Source of the DNA: Austwickia sp.
Lineage (GTDB): Bacteria; Actinomycetota; Actinomycetes; Actinomycetales; Dermatophilaceae
Reading direction: 5' to 3'
NCBI GenBank assembly: GCA_016699675.1
Contig: CP064985.1
Coordinates: 1,922,001-1,986,000, forward strand
DNA: 64,000 nt
Under the pieces are notes generated by a model. It did no database searches. It saw nothing but the letters and a program-made list of their open reading frames with translations, and was not told the DNA's origin. The stretch's first letter is position 1; each line of letters begins with the position of its first letter. This document shows positions 9,328 to 17,571 of the stretch, piece after piece. The position numbers were made by a program, and so were the translations under genes.

Positions 9328-10605
9328 TCATTTCTTCACGCGCGTCGTCTTGGTCGACGCGGTGTCCAGGGCCATCTCGTCCATCTTGGCGACGTCGCGG
9401 CGCAGCCGGATCGTGCCGGTCGCGGCGTCGTCGATCTCCACGACGCGGCGCAGCCGGTCGGTCGCGGCCTCGTCGCCGGTCTGCGCGGCGAGCTGGACAG
9501 CCCGGCCCAGCTTGCTCGTCGCGGTCGCGTCGTCGCCGACGGCCTTCGCGGCCAGCCCCTCCTGAATGGACGAGGCCAGCTCGGTCTGCCCCGTGAAGTG
9601 CGCCACCTCCGGGCTGATCTGCGTCGTCAGCCCGGAGTCGCCGGACCACTTCGCCTTGACCAGCCCCTGCGCGACCAGCTGGCCGCCGACCATGAGCTGG
9701 ACCCGCGCCGCCAGCTGCTCCTGGCCGACCGCCTTGGGCGCGAGCCGTACCGCGACGTGATAATCGCGGGTCTCGTCGCCCCAGGAGCCGGTGGGGTACG
9801 CGCCGGTCAGCGGGTTCACCTCCCTGCGCCGCGCCGTCAGGTCCTCCAGCGTCGGCGAGACCTGCCGGACGAACAGCACCTGCGCGCCCTGCGGCGCCCA
9901 CACGTTCAGCGTCGCCTCCGCCACGCCGCGGCCCATCGACGTCCGCATCAGCGACTCGAACTCCGTGGCCATGTCCTCGCGGCGCGGGATCAGATCGACG
10001 GTGCCCATGAGGGCCTGCGCGATGCGGCGTACCTCATCCACCTGCCACGCCGCGCCCAACCCGCGGCAGTCGCACTGGAACCGCCCGCGGACCGTGTTGA
10101 TCGACCGGGTCAGCTGCTCGGGCGACTCGTGCTGGTTCTCGCCGTCGGTCAGGAGGATGACGTGCTTCTGAACCAGCGACGGCACGGTGTCGAACAGCTG
10201 CGCGGCGGCGAGCAGCCAGGTGCCCATCGCCGTACCGCCGTCCGCCCGCAGCTGCCGCAACGAGTCCTTCGCGGCCTGCCGGGTCTGGGGGTTCATGCGG
10301 ACCATGGCGGCGGAGTACCCGTCCGGATAGCACAGCCGCGCCTGATGATTGCCCGCCACGATCGCGAACCACACGCCGTCGAGGATCTGGTCGAGCGCGG
10401 CCGCCGCGGCGTACTGCGCCGCCGCCACCCCCGCCGCCTCCATCGAGCGCGACGTGTCGACGACGATGATCTCGCCCGCGTCACCGGAGCCGGTCTGCCC
10501 CGCCCCGCCCGCGCCGGAGCACGCGACGGTCACGATCGCGTGCGCGTCGGTGCCCCCCTCGGGCAGGAACTCGTTCTGGTAGACGGACGCCGTGAAATCG
10601 GCCAC
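9328..10605 (-). CDS. von Willebrand factor A domain protein
   Basis: 425 residues, cytoplasmic (no signal peptide or membrane segment). The vWA domain begins near residue 40 with the MIDAS motif VVDTSRSMEAAG and continues through VILLTDGENQ (around residue 150), so a Mg2+-dependent adhesion/assembly site is likely intact. The second half looks like the beta-rich and helical extension seen in vWA proteins of ter/tel-type stress loci. The C-terminus is basic (TKTTRVKK). The start has GGAGGAG upstream (10610-10616). It sits between the PP2C and FHA genes; a role as a metal-dependent scaffold in the kinase/phosphatase/FHA module is inferred from position. Confidence 0.88.
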   Translation of the reverse strand: MADFTASVYQNEFLPEGGTDAHAIVTVACSGAGGAGQTGSGDAGEIIVVDTSRSMEAAGVAAAQYAAAAALDQILDGVWFAIVAGNHQARLCYPDGYSAAMVRMNPQTRQAAKDSLRQLRADGGTAMGTWLLAAAQLFDTVPSLVQKHVILLTDGENQHESPEQLTRSINTVRGRFQCDCRGLGAAWQVDEVRRIAQALMGTVDLIPRREDMATEFESLMRTSMGRGVAEATLNVWAPQGAQVLFVRQVSPTLEDLTARRREVNPLTGAYPTGSWGDETRDYHVAVRLAPKAVGQEQLAARVQLMVGGQLVAQGLVKAKWSGDSGLTTQISPEVAHFTGQTELASSIQEGLAAKAVGDDATATSKLGRAVQLAAQTGDEAATDRLRRVVEIDDAATGTIRLRRDVAKMDEMALDTASTKTTRVKK

Positions 10606-10687
10606 TACTCCTCCTTCGGGCGCACCCGCGAGCGTACGCCGGGTGGGGTGGGTGACCGTACGTCACCTGCGGTTTCAGTGTCATCGC

Positions 10688-12613
10688 CTAGCGAGGCTGG
10701 TCGGGGGCGGTTGACGGTACGTCGGGTGCGGGCGATGGTACGTCGGGTGTGGGCGCCGCCCCGGCGCCTTCCGGGGTGGGCACCTCGGCTGCCGCGGGCG
10801 CCCCGGGCGCCCCTGGTGAGTCGGGCACCCCGGGCGCCTGGTGGGCCTCAGGCGCCGCCGGGGCCCCTGGGGTTGCCGGGGCGGAGCGGGGCAGCAGGTA
10901 CGCCAGCCCGACCGTGATGTTGTCGTGGCCGCCCTGGGCCTTGGCCCAGTCGACGAGGGCCAGCGCCAACTCCGCCGCCGGCTGGCGCGCCCCGCGGTCG
11001 GGGGGCACGGCGGCGGCGCGCTCGCGGAAGACGGCGGCCAGGGCTTCGGGCTCTGAGGCGTAGTTCCACAGCCCGTCGGAGCACAGCAGCAGCCAGCCGG
11101 GCCGGCTCAGGTCCAGGGTCGTGAGCCGCGGGGCGTGGTCCGGGCAGTCCTCACCTAGCCAGCGGGTGATCGTGTGGGCGTGCGGCCCGGCCTCGGCCTC
11201 CGCGCGCGAACTGCCCGCGCGGATCTGCTCGGCCGCCCAGGAGTCGTCCTCGGTGAGTCGGAGCGCGCTGCCGTCGTCGCCGAACCAGTACGCCCGCGAA
11301 TCGCCCACGCACCCCACGACGCCCGCGCCGTCCTCGACGATGGCGGCGACGAATGTGCTCGACGGCCCCCCGCCGGGGGCGCCGTCGGCGCCGGTCGACA
11401 TCCTCGCCGACACGTCAAGCACGGCCTGGGCCGCCGCGTCCGCGGCGAGCTCCAGCCGCTTGCCAAGGGCGCCGATCAGCGCGGCGGGGACTCCGGCGAC
11501 GCCGTGCCCGCCCGCCGAGGTGAGCACCTCGACGGCCGCCTCGACGGCGGCTTCGCTGGCCTGCGCGGAGTGCGGCGCCGAGGAGACCCCGTCGCAGACC
11601 ACGATCGCCGCGCGCTGCCCGTCGGGGGTGTCACCGCCGCGGATCGCCAGCGCGTCCTCGTTGCCGGGGTGCTTCACCCCGCGGTCGCAGACGCCGGCCA
11701 ACCAGGGCGTCGCGGTGATCCGGTAGTGGTGCCGGGGGTCGGGCGCCTTGGCGCCGCAGTTCTCGCAGTACCCGTCCGGATCGACGGTCCCGCCGCACTC
11801 GGCGCACAGGCCGCTGCCGGGTTGCGGGGCTGGTCCTGCTCCGGCTCCCGGCGCGGATGGGGCTCCCGCCGCCGCCCCCGGCGTACCGCCCAGGACCAGC
11901 AGCCCGTCCGCGTCCCGTCCGGCGATGCCCCCCGACGCGCGGGACGCGCCGAGCATGGGTGAGTTGACCGACGCCGCTGCGCCAGGAGCGACGGGCATGT
12001 AGGGCGCAACTGGTACGTCGGGCGCGGATGGTACTTCGGGGGGGACCGGTACGCCGGGCGCAGCCGGTACTTCCGCCGCAACCGGTACGTCCGGCGCAAC
12101 CGGGGCGGGTTGTTGGACGGCGTTATCCACAGGCTGACCGTTCGGGACCTGCACTTTGGGTGCCATGGCACCCTTTCGGCTGGTCGTGAGCGGTCCCCCT
12201 GTGGGCAACTGGGATGGTTGGTCGACGGGGTTATCCACAGGCTGACCGTTCGTGACCTGCGCGTTTGGTGCCATGGCACCCTTTGGGCTGGTCGTGAGCG
12301 GCTCCGGGGCTGGGGCTGGTTCGGCGGTGGGGGCTGGGGCCGGTGCTGGTGCCGGGGCCGGAGAGGGGCCGGGGGAGGCCGGGGGTGTCTGGCCGGGTCC
12401 GGCCGCCGGCGTCTCCAGCCAGTCGAACCCGGTCGGCTCGGCCGGCCCCAGCCGCGCCTCGTCGGGCTGGCGGGGCTTCTCGGGCTTGTCCGCCCGGTCG
12501 TCGTCGTGGCCGAACGCCTCCTTCAGGCGCCGGAACGGGTTCCACGACCGGTCGGGCTCGGGGTCGTCGCGGCGCGGGGGCTCGGCGCCGGTGGGCGGCG
12601 GAGGAGTGGTCAT
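10688..12613 (-). CDS. PP2C-family serine/threonine phosphatase with zinc ribbon
   Basis: 641-residue protein. The C-terminal half is a Mg/Mn-dependent PP2C phosphatase: DRGVKHPGNEDALAI, VVCDGVSSAPHSA, CVGDSRAYWF, LLCSDGLWNYA and GGHDNITVG supply the metal-binding Asp residues in the right order. Ahead of it is a zinc ribbon (CAECGGTVDPDGYCENCG), close in pattern to the ribbons of the kinase and FHA proteins. The N-terminal 250 residues are Pro/Ala-rich linker with two in-frame GAMAP elements. A Pro/Ala tail follows the catalytic domain. ATG 12613 overlaps the pknG stop (ATGA), so kinase and phosphatase are translationally coupled. It very likely reverses PknG phosphorylation. No membrane segment is visible. 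Confidence 0.9.
   Translation of the reverse strand: MTTPPPPTGAEPPRRDDPEPDRSWNPFRRLKEAFGHDDDRADKPEKPRQPDEARLGPAEPTGFDWLETPAAGPGQTPPASPGPSPAPAPAPAPAPTAEPAPAPEPLTTSPKGAMAPNAQVTNGQPVDNPVDQPSQLPTGGPLTTSRKGAMAPKVQVPNGQPVDNAVQQPAPVAPDVPVAAEVPAAPGVPVPPEVPSAPDVPVAPYMPVAPGAAASVNSPMLGASRASGGIAGRDADGLLVLGGTPGAAAGAPSAPGAGAGPAPQPGSGLCAECGGTVDPDGYCENCGAKAPDPRHHYRITATPWLAGVCDRGVKHPGNEDALAIRGGDTPDGQRAAIVVCDGVSSAPHSAQASEAAVEAAVEVLTSAGGHGVAGVPAALIGALGKRLELAADAAAQAVLDVSARMSTGADGAPGGGPSSTFVAAIVEDGAGVVGCVGDSRAYWFGDDGSALRLTEDDSWAAEQIRAGSSRAEAEAGPHAHTITRWLGEDCPDHAPRLTTLDLSRPGWLLLCSDGLWNYASEPEALAAVFRERAAAVPPDRGARQPAAELALALVDWAKAQGGHDNITVGLAYLLPRSAPATPGAPAAPEAHQAPGVPDSPGAPGAPAAAEVPTPEGAGAAPTPDVPSPAPDVPSTAPDQPR
12122..12209. 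repeat. GAMAP palindromic element, copy 2 (inside PP2C gene)
   Basis: GTTATCCACAGG at 12122, arm GACCGTTCGGGACC, centre GGTGCCATGGCACC, arm GGTCGTGAGCGGT, then CCTGTGGGCAAC on the other side. This is the only copy with the CCACAGG word, inverted, on both ends. In frame with the phosphatase; encodes TTSRKGAMAPKVQVPNGQP. Confidence 0.9.
12230..12301. repeat. GAMAP palindromic element, copy 3 (inside PP2C gene)
   Basis: GTTATCCACAG at 12230, arm GACCGTTCGTGACC, centre GGTGCCATGGCACC, arm GGTCGTGAGCGG. Same orientation as copy 2 and only about 20 bases from it, which suggests a local duplication; the intervening peptide is short and Pro/Gln-rich. In frame; encodes TTSPKGAMAPNAQVTNGQP. Confidence 0.9.
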
Positions 12614-15024
12614 GTGAGGCTCCACGGTCGGACGGAGTTGGCGCGGTCGACGAGCTGGACGCGGCTGGCTTCGTCGGGGGTCAGGTGGGCGAGATCGCGC
12701 AGGTGGGTCTCGAGGGCCCGTTGCAGTTCGGGGGCCCGGCACGGCACGCCGTCGACCTTGACGTTGGGCTGGGCGCCGGAGCGCCGTACCGTCGCCAGCG
12801 CGCGGTCGAGCACGTCGGCCCGGAACCGGGTCAGCTCGGCCCGGTCCAGGTCCGCCCCGCGGACCGTCTCCAGGGCCTGGGCCAGCGTCTCCAGCCCGCC
12901 GTCGCCGATGCGGGTGAGCATCTGCGCCCGCAGCCATTGGGCGCGGGGGTGGGCGCGGTTGCTGGCGGGCACGTACTCCAGCGCCGTGATCGCCCCCCGC
13001 AGATCCCCGGCCGTCGCGCGGAGCCGGGCCAGGCCGAAGGCGGCGACGGGCACGTACGCCGAGTCGACCCGCAGGCAGGTCTGGTACGCCGTCTCGGCCG
13101 GGCCGCCCTGCCCCGCCAGCTCGGCGGCCAGCGCGACAGCCAGCACCGGCGCGAGTTCACCGGGCACCTGCGCCGCCACCGAGGTGAAGGCCGCCCGCGC
13201 CTGCGGCAGCTCGTCGCGGGACAGCGCGTCGAGGCCCACCAGCCAGACGGCCCGCCAGTCCCAGGGGTCCTGGGCCAGGAGGGCCTCGGTGGCCTTGGTG
13301 GCGAGGTCGTGCCGGCGCCCCCGGGTCCCCGTCCGGGCCTGCTCCAGCAGCACCTCGGCCGTGACGACGGGCGCTTTGGCTAGCTGCTCGTACCGCCCCT
13401 GCGGGTCCTGCGTCTGCACCGTCTGTAGCCAGCCCATCATCGGGTCGGCCTCATCCGGGCGCAGCGTCGGCAGCTCCCACCAGCCGAAGTCCTCCCCGCT
13501 CGGCGCGGGCGGGTCGAAGAACAGCGAGGGTCGGGTCTGCTGGGCCGCGGGGGCGCCGCGCCGGTCGAGGACGACGCGCCGCAGCACGCCGTACAGCTGG
13601 ACGCGCAGCTCCTCGATCGAGGTGAACCGGTCGGCCGGCGCGAGCGCGCAGGCCCGCGCGACGAGCTGGTAGAACTCCGGGTGCGCCACGAACGCGGGGA
13701 CCTGCTGCATGGGGGGCAGGGAGGTGGCGTACGTCGACTGGTACCCTCGGAACTCGCTGGTCAGCACGACCAGCGTCCGCCCGATGGTGTAGATGTCGGA
13801 GGCGATCGTGGGCCCGACCTCGGCGATCTCCGGCGCCTGGTAGCCGACCGTCCCGTAGATCGGCGACTCCAGGTCGTCGATCCGGCGCACGCCGCCGAGG
13901 TCGATGAGCCGCACCTCGTCGCCCGTCTGCAACAGGTTGTCGGGCTTGAAGTCGCAGTAGAGCAGGCCCTGATCGTGCAGGTACTGGAACGCCGGCAGGA
14001 TCTCCAGGATGTAGGCCAGCGCCTGGTCGACGGGCAGCGGGTCGTAGCGTCCGACCTTGGCCATCCGCTGCTTGAGCAGCTCCTTGAGCGAGGTCCCACC
14101 GACGTACTCCATGACGATGTAGCCCGCCCCGTCATGCGTCACGAAGTTGTAGATCTCGACGATGAGCTGGTGGGAGACCTGCGCGAGGAACTCCTGCTCG
14201 GCGATCGCCGCCGCCAGCGCGTCGGGGTCGCCAGCGTTGAGCAGGCCCTTGAGCACGACCCAGCGGTCCGAGACGTTCTTGTCCCGGGCCAGGTAGATCC
14301 AGCCGAGGCCGCCGTGGGCGAGGCAGCCGGCAACCTCGTACTGGCCCGCGACCAGGTCACCCTTGGCGAGCTTCGGGCGGAAGCTGAACGGGCTGCGGCA
14401 CTGCGGGCAGAACCCCTCTTCGCGGCCCGGTTGCCCGTCGTGCGCCCGCCCCACGGCCGCGCCGCAGGTGGGGCAGTTGCGCTTCTCCTCGGGCACCTTC
14501 GGGTCGGCCAGAACGGCGGCGGCCGGGTCGCCGACCGGGACGGGCGGGACCTTGGTGAGGCCCGCGCCGAGGGAGCTGGCGCGGGTCCGCTGGGTCGTGC
14601 CGAATCGGCGCGTCGCCTTCGTGCCGCGGGCCGAGCCGAGCACGGTCGCCCCACCCGCGCCGAACCTGGTCCCGCCCGGACGCGCGGCGGGCGCGGGGGT
14701 GACGGCCGCCTGCTGCGGCCCGAGCGCGCTCGCCGCGGTGCCCGGGACCAGCGCGGATCCGTCCGGTCCGGGAGCCAGCGGGGTGCCCTGGGCGGGTGCC
14801 CCTGACGTTGCGGGAGCGCCGTACGGCGTCGCCGCCCCCGCCGAGGCCGTCGTGGCGCCAGCCGCGCTCGACGTACCGGCCGCGCTCGACGTACCGGCTT
14901 CGCTCGTCGCCCCCGACCCACCCGCGGGCCCCGTCGGGAAGCTCGACGGCGTCTCGGGCGAGCCGCACACGTCGCAGTAGCCGTCGACATAGCTGCCGCT
15001 GCAGCCCGGTTCCGTGCACCTCAC
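12610..15024 (-). CDS. pknG: PknG-like serine/threonine protein kinase
   Basis: Soluble Ser/Thr kinase of the PknG family, which in mycobacteria and corynebacteria senses redox/nutrient state and controls 2-oxoglutarate metabolism through an FHA protein. 804 residues, somewhat longer than classical PknG. Order: N-terminal zinc ribbon (CTEPGCSGSYVDGYCDVCG), Ala-rich linker, rubredoxin-like Cys pairs (CPTCG near 181, CPQC near 208), kinase domain from about 220 with the PknG-specific AHGGLGWIYLARDKNV, VVLKG, MEYVGGTSLKELL, YCDFKPDNLL (for HRD) and LIDLGGVRR (for DFG), then a helical TPR-like C-terminus. GTG start overlaps the upstream stop (GTGA); its own stop overlaps PP2C. Neighbours differ from the glnH-glnX-pknG locus, though a four-helix membrane protein lies two ORFs upstream. 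Confidence 0.93.
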   Translation of the reverse strand: MRCTEPGCSGSYVDGYCDVCGSPETPSSFPTGPAGGSGATSEAGTSSAAGTSSAAGATTASAGAATPYGAPATSGAPAQGTPLAPGPDGSALVPGTAASALGPQQAAVTPAPAARPGGTRFGAGGATVLGSARGTKATRRFGTTQRTRASSLGAGLTKVPPVPVGDPAAAVLADPKVPEEKRNCPTCGAAVGRAHDGQPGREEGFCPQCRSPFSFRPKLAKGDLVAGQYEVAGCLAHGGLGWIYLARDKNVSDRWVVLKGLLNAGDPDALAAAIAEQEFLAQVSHQLIVEIYNFVTHDGAGYIVMEYVGGTSLKELLKQRMAKVGRYDPLPVDQALAYILEILPAFQYLHDQGLLYCDFKPDNLLQTGDEVRLIDLGGVRRIDDLESPIYGTVGYQAPEIAEVGPTIASDIYTIGRTLVVLTSEFRGYQSTYATSLPPMQQVPAFVAHPEFYQLVARACALAPADRFTSIEELRVQLYGVLRRVVLDRRGAPAAQQTRPSLFFDPPAPSGEDFGWWELPTLRPDEADPMMGWLQTVQTQDPQGRYEQLAKAPVVTAEVLLEQARTGTRGRRHDLATKATEALLAQDPWDWRAVWLVGLDALSRDELPQARAAFTSVAAQVPGELAPVLAVALAAELAGQGGPAETAYQTCLRVDSAYVPVAAFGLARLRATAGDLRGAITALEYVPASNRAHPRAQWLRAQMLTRIGDGGLETLAQALETVRGADLDRAELTRFRADVLDRALATVRRSGAQPNVKVDGVPCRAPELQRALETHLRDLAHLTPDEASRVQLVDRANSVRPWSLT

Positions 15025-16187
15025 GGGCGGTTCCCCCTGTCGGTCGCGGGTCGGGTCGGGTGCTGGCCGGCGGCGGCCACGTAGGCCTGCTGGGCGGCGA
15101 CGAGGGCGGCGAGGCGCCCGAGGTCGACCGGGGCCGCGGCGCGGGCGGCCGTCGATCGCCGGCCCAGCTCACCCAGGTCGTCCGCGAGCGCCGGCTGCTG
15201 CTCGGCGAGGGCGGCGGCCCGCACGGCGTACGCCTCCGCCTGTCCCACCAGCTCGTCGCGCCGCTCCAGCGCCCCCGCGTAGGCGGCCTGGCACTGGTCG
15301 AGCGCGCGGCCCACCTGGTCGAGGCGGGCCAGGTAGGCCTTCACGCCGTCGGGGTCCGTGGGCGGGTCGCCGAGGGCGTCGGGATTGGGTACGCCGAGGC
15401 GCGGCGCCGGGCTCACCTCGGCGACCGCCCGGGCCGCGAGCTGGGTGATCGCGTGGCTGCGGGCCTCCAGCTGATCGCGCAGCTCACCAGCCCGTACGGC
15501 GTCCTGCTTGGCCTCGGTGCGCCGGGCGGCCCCGACGATCAGGTCCCGCTCGGCCGTCGCGGCGTCCAGCTCCAGGGCCGGCAGCAGCCCGCCCACGTCG
15601 GCGCCCCGCTTGGCCCGCTCGGCGACATCGGTGGCGCGGGCGTCGAGGGCGTCGTACACCCCCTGCACGTTCGCCCGCGCCGCGCGGGGCACCAGGGCGA
15701 TCTGGTCACGGATCCGCTCGACCGTGGCGCGCACGTCGCGGACCCGGTTGTCGACGTCCGGCTCCGATCCCTCCAGCCGCAGCCGCCCCCGCAGCGACGC
15801 GGCGAGGGAGTCGGAGAGCCGGCAGGCCTCGGCCAGGGACACCGCGAGGGCCGAGCCGGTCTGCGCGCCGGTGTCGAGGCTGCCCCAGATGAGGGTGCTC
15901 ATGCGACGGCGCTCGGGCTCCAGGACGCGGCCCGAGTCCCAGGTGGCGACGAGGAGGTCGTGCCGGTCGCTGACGGCCTTCCACAGGGTCATCGAGAGCA
16001 GGACGTCGCTGGTCAGGGCGTTGCGCTCGGGGGAATGCAGGGACGCCTCGTCGAGGCTGTCGAGCTCGGCGCGGCGCCGGTCGCGCCACTGGCCCAGCTC
16101 GGTCAGGTAGGCGAACAGGGCCTGCGGTTCGACGTCCTCGCCGAGCGCGCCGGGGGCCTGCGGGGCGACCGCGAACTGGGTGTTCAT
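15021..16187 (-). CDS. Hypothetical helical protein upstream of pknG
   Basis: 388 residues, not recognised. It is rich in Ala, Arg, Glu, Leu and Asp with long amphipathic helices (for example around LARLDQVGRALDQCQAAYAGA) and likely coiled coils; no membrane segment, signal peptide or Cys motif. It overlaps pknG by GTGA at its 3' end and the 47-codon ORF by ATGA at its start (16187), so it is tightly coupled to both. A TTG at 16220 is an alternative start in the same frame. By position it is probably a structural partner of the kinase or of the adjacent membrane protein. Inference only. Confidence 0.75.
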   Translation of the reverse strand: MNTQFAVAPQAPGALGEDVEPQALFAYLTELGQWRDRRRAELDSLDEASLHSPERNALTSDVLLSMTLWKAVSDRHDLLVATWDSGRVLEPERRRMSTLIWGSLDTGAQTGSALAVSLAEACRLSDSLAASLRGRLRLEGSEPDVDNRVRDVRATVERIRDQIALVPRAARANVQGVYDALDARATDVAERAKRGADVGGLLPALELDAATAERDLIVGAARRTEAKQDAVRAGELRDQLEARSHAITQLAARAVAEVSPAPRLGVPNPDALGDPPTDPDGVKAYLARLDQVGRALDQCQAAYAGALERRDELVGQAEAYAVRAAALAEQQPALADDLGELGRRSTAARAAAPVDLGRLAALVAAQQAYVAAAGQHPTRPATDRGNRP

Positions 16188-16327
16188 GCGCGCCCCGGGG
16201 TCTGCGAGTGGTTCTGACAAACCCTCGTCACCATGGTGACGGGAACCCGACGTAACTCCGCAACCATGGTGATGGGAACCCGACGTAACTCCGCAACCAT
16301 GGTGACGAAGGGCTGGCGGGGGCTCAT
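16184..16327 (-). CDS. 47-residue coupled ORF with two 11-codon repeats
   Basis: ATG at 16327 overlaps the stop of the four-helix membrane protein (ATGA) and its TGA overlaps the ATG of the next gene (ATGA). This double fit, repeated at other junctions of the operon, argues that it is translated. The peptide is MSPRQPFV, then TMVAELRRVPI, TMVAELRRVPV, a partial TMVTRV, and a tail ending in SQTPGRA. The 33-base unit is almost perfect (one base change), a recent duplication. Each unit uses TTA for leucine, the rarest codon in this kind of genome. Unknown function: it may be a real basic peptide or a translational bridge keeping ribosomes on the message. Confidence 0.55.
   Translation of the reverse strand: MSPRQPFVTMVAELRRVPITMVAELRRVPVTMVTRVCQNHSQTPGRA
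16230..16310. repeat. 33-bp tandem repeat, about 2.4 units
   Basis: Units at 16230-16262 and 16263-16295, each starting ACCATGGTGA and ending CCGACGTAACTCCGCA, then a partial third unit from 16296. They differ by one base (ACGGG/ATGGG). Thirty-three bases is eleven codons, so length changes keep the small ORF at 16184-16327 open and preserve its ATGA link to the next gene. Confidence 0.9.
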
Positions 16328-17571
16328 CGGTACTCCGCCACCCGCCGGCCCACGCCCGTCCAGGCCAGGGCCCCGGCCACCAGGGAGAGGGCGAAGACGC
16401 CGTACCCCGCCCACGCGTTCGGCCTGCGGTCGGAACCGGCGCCGTACTCCTTGCCGAGCGTCCCGAGCCGCCCGGTCAGCGTGTCGAGGTCGGCCACCCG
16501 CGCGGCGACCAGCTTCTGGCGCTCGGCGACGGTCCCGGTGCCCAGCTTGGCGGCGGTCAGGGCCTTGCCCTGGAAGGCCGACCAGCTGGGTTGGGCGGTC
16601 CCGCCCCAAATCGAGGCGTTGTCCCGCACGAGGGTGTTGGCGGCATCGACGTACCCCTTAGCCTTGCCCTCCAGCGCCGCTCCGTTCGGGGTCGCCGCGT
16701 ACAGCGACTCCGCCTCGACCGCGACGGATTGGGCCGCGTTGGCCCGCACCTTCGCGATGTCGTCCACCGCCCCTGCGGCGCTGCTCGTCGTGAGCGCCAG
16801 GTAGCCCAGGGCCGAAACCCCGGCCGTCAGCAGGGCCCCGGCCAGCAGGCCGGGGTTGACGATGCGCCGGGTCTTGCGGGCCAGCCAGATCGACGCGCCG
16901 AGCAGCCCGGCCAGGCCGACGGCGCCCGCGATGACGACGTGCTGGCGGTTGACCAATGACAGGGCGGTCGGCGGGTCTTCGAGCCGGAGCAGCGCGTTGC
17001 TGAGCTCCTGGCTGGGCGCCGGCGGGGTCGGGTTCGTGGCGGTCGCCGCCTTGCTCGGCACGAGCTGGGCCTGGCGCTTGGCGAGTTCGTCGCTGACCCG
17101 GTAGAGGTCGGTCGAGCGGTCCGGGTAGAGCAGCGCGGCCGCGCCGACCTGGTTCTGCACCCGGGCCAGGTCGAGGCTCGCGCGCTGGTCGCCGGGTTCG
17201 CCCGCCACGACGGCGGAGGCGGCGCGGGCCTGGTACGTCGCGGCTCCCGCGCGCAGCTCAGCGTACGTCTGGGTCGGCGAGCTGACCGGCGCCGTCGCCG
17301 CGCTGGCGATCTCGACCATGCCCACGAGGCCCGGCAGCAGGCAGGCCGTCGCGGCGAGGCCGCGGGCGATCCGGAGCTGGCGCGGGGTGCTCGACGCCGC
17401 GCGACCGCGGGCCGCAGCGGGCGGGCTGGGCTGGGCATTGGCCTGCGCGACCTGACCCTGCCGCTGCGCGGCCTGCGCTTGGGCCTGGCCCTGCCGGGGC
17501 GGCTGAGCCGGTACGCCGGGAGCCGGCTGGGCCTGCGGTTGGCGCTGCGGCTGCGGTGCCATGGCGGTCAC
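16324..17571 (-). CDS. Four-helix membrane protein (GlnX-like topology)
   Basis: 415 residues. A Gln/Pro/Ala-rich cytoplasmic N-terminus (about 65 residues) is followed by a hydrophobic segment (ARGLAATACLLPGLVGMVEI), an outside domain of about 120 residues, two adjacent segments (VVIAGAVGLAGLLGASIWLA; GLLAGALLTAGVSALGYLAL), a second outside domain, and a last segment near residue 390. Four helices enclosing two extracytoplasmic domains recall GlnX, the membrane partner of PknG in mycobacteria and corynebacteria. I see no clear sequence signature, so this is a topology-based suggestion. The GTG start overlaps the AAA gene stop (GTGA) and its stop overlaps the 47-codon ORF. Confidence 0.7.
   Translation of the reverse strand: MTAMAPQPQRQPQAQPAPGVPAQPPRQGQAQAQAAQRQGQVAQANAQPSPPAAARGRAASSTPRQLRIARGLAATACLLPGLVGMVEIASAATAPVSSPTQTYAELRAGAATYQARAASAVVAGEPGDQRASLDLARVQNQVGAAALLYPDRSTDLYRVSDELAKRQAQLVPSKAATATNPTPPAPSQELSNALLRLEDPPTALSLVNRQHVVIAGAVGLAGLLGASIWLARKTRRIVNPGLLAGALLTAGVSALGYLALTTSSAAGAVDDIAKVRANAAQSVAVEAESLYAATPNGAALEGKAKGYVDAANTLVRDNASIWGGTAQPSWSAFQGKALTAAKLGTGTVAERQKLVAARVADLDTLTGRLGTLGKEYGAGSDRRPNAWAGYGVFALSLVAGALAWTGVGRRVAEYR

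Noticed and set aside
12122..12301. Clustered TTATCCACA words as a chromosomal origin
   Set aside because: No dnaA, dnaN or AT-rich unwinding region lies nearby, and the words belong to the dispersed element.
17555..17571. GCCATGGCACC at the start of the four-helix membrane protein gene, resembling the element centre
   Set aside because: Neither arm nor TTATCCACA word is present; the match is explained by the start of the coding sequence (GTG ACC GCC ATG GCA CCG).
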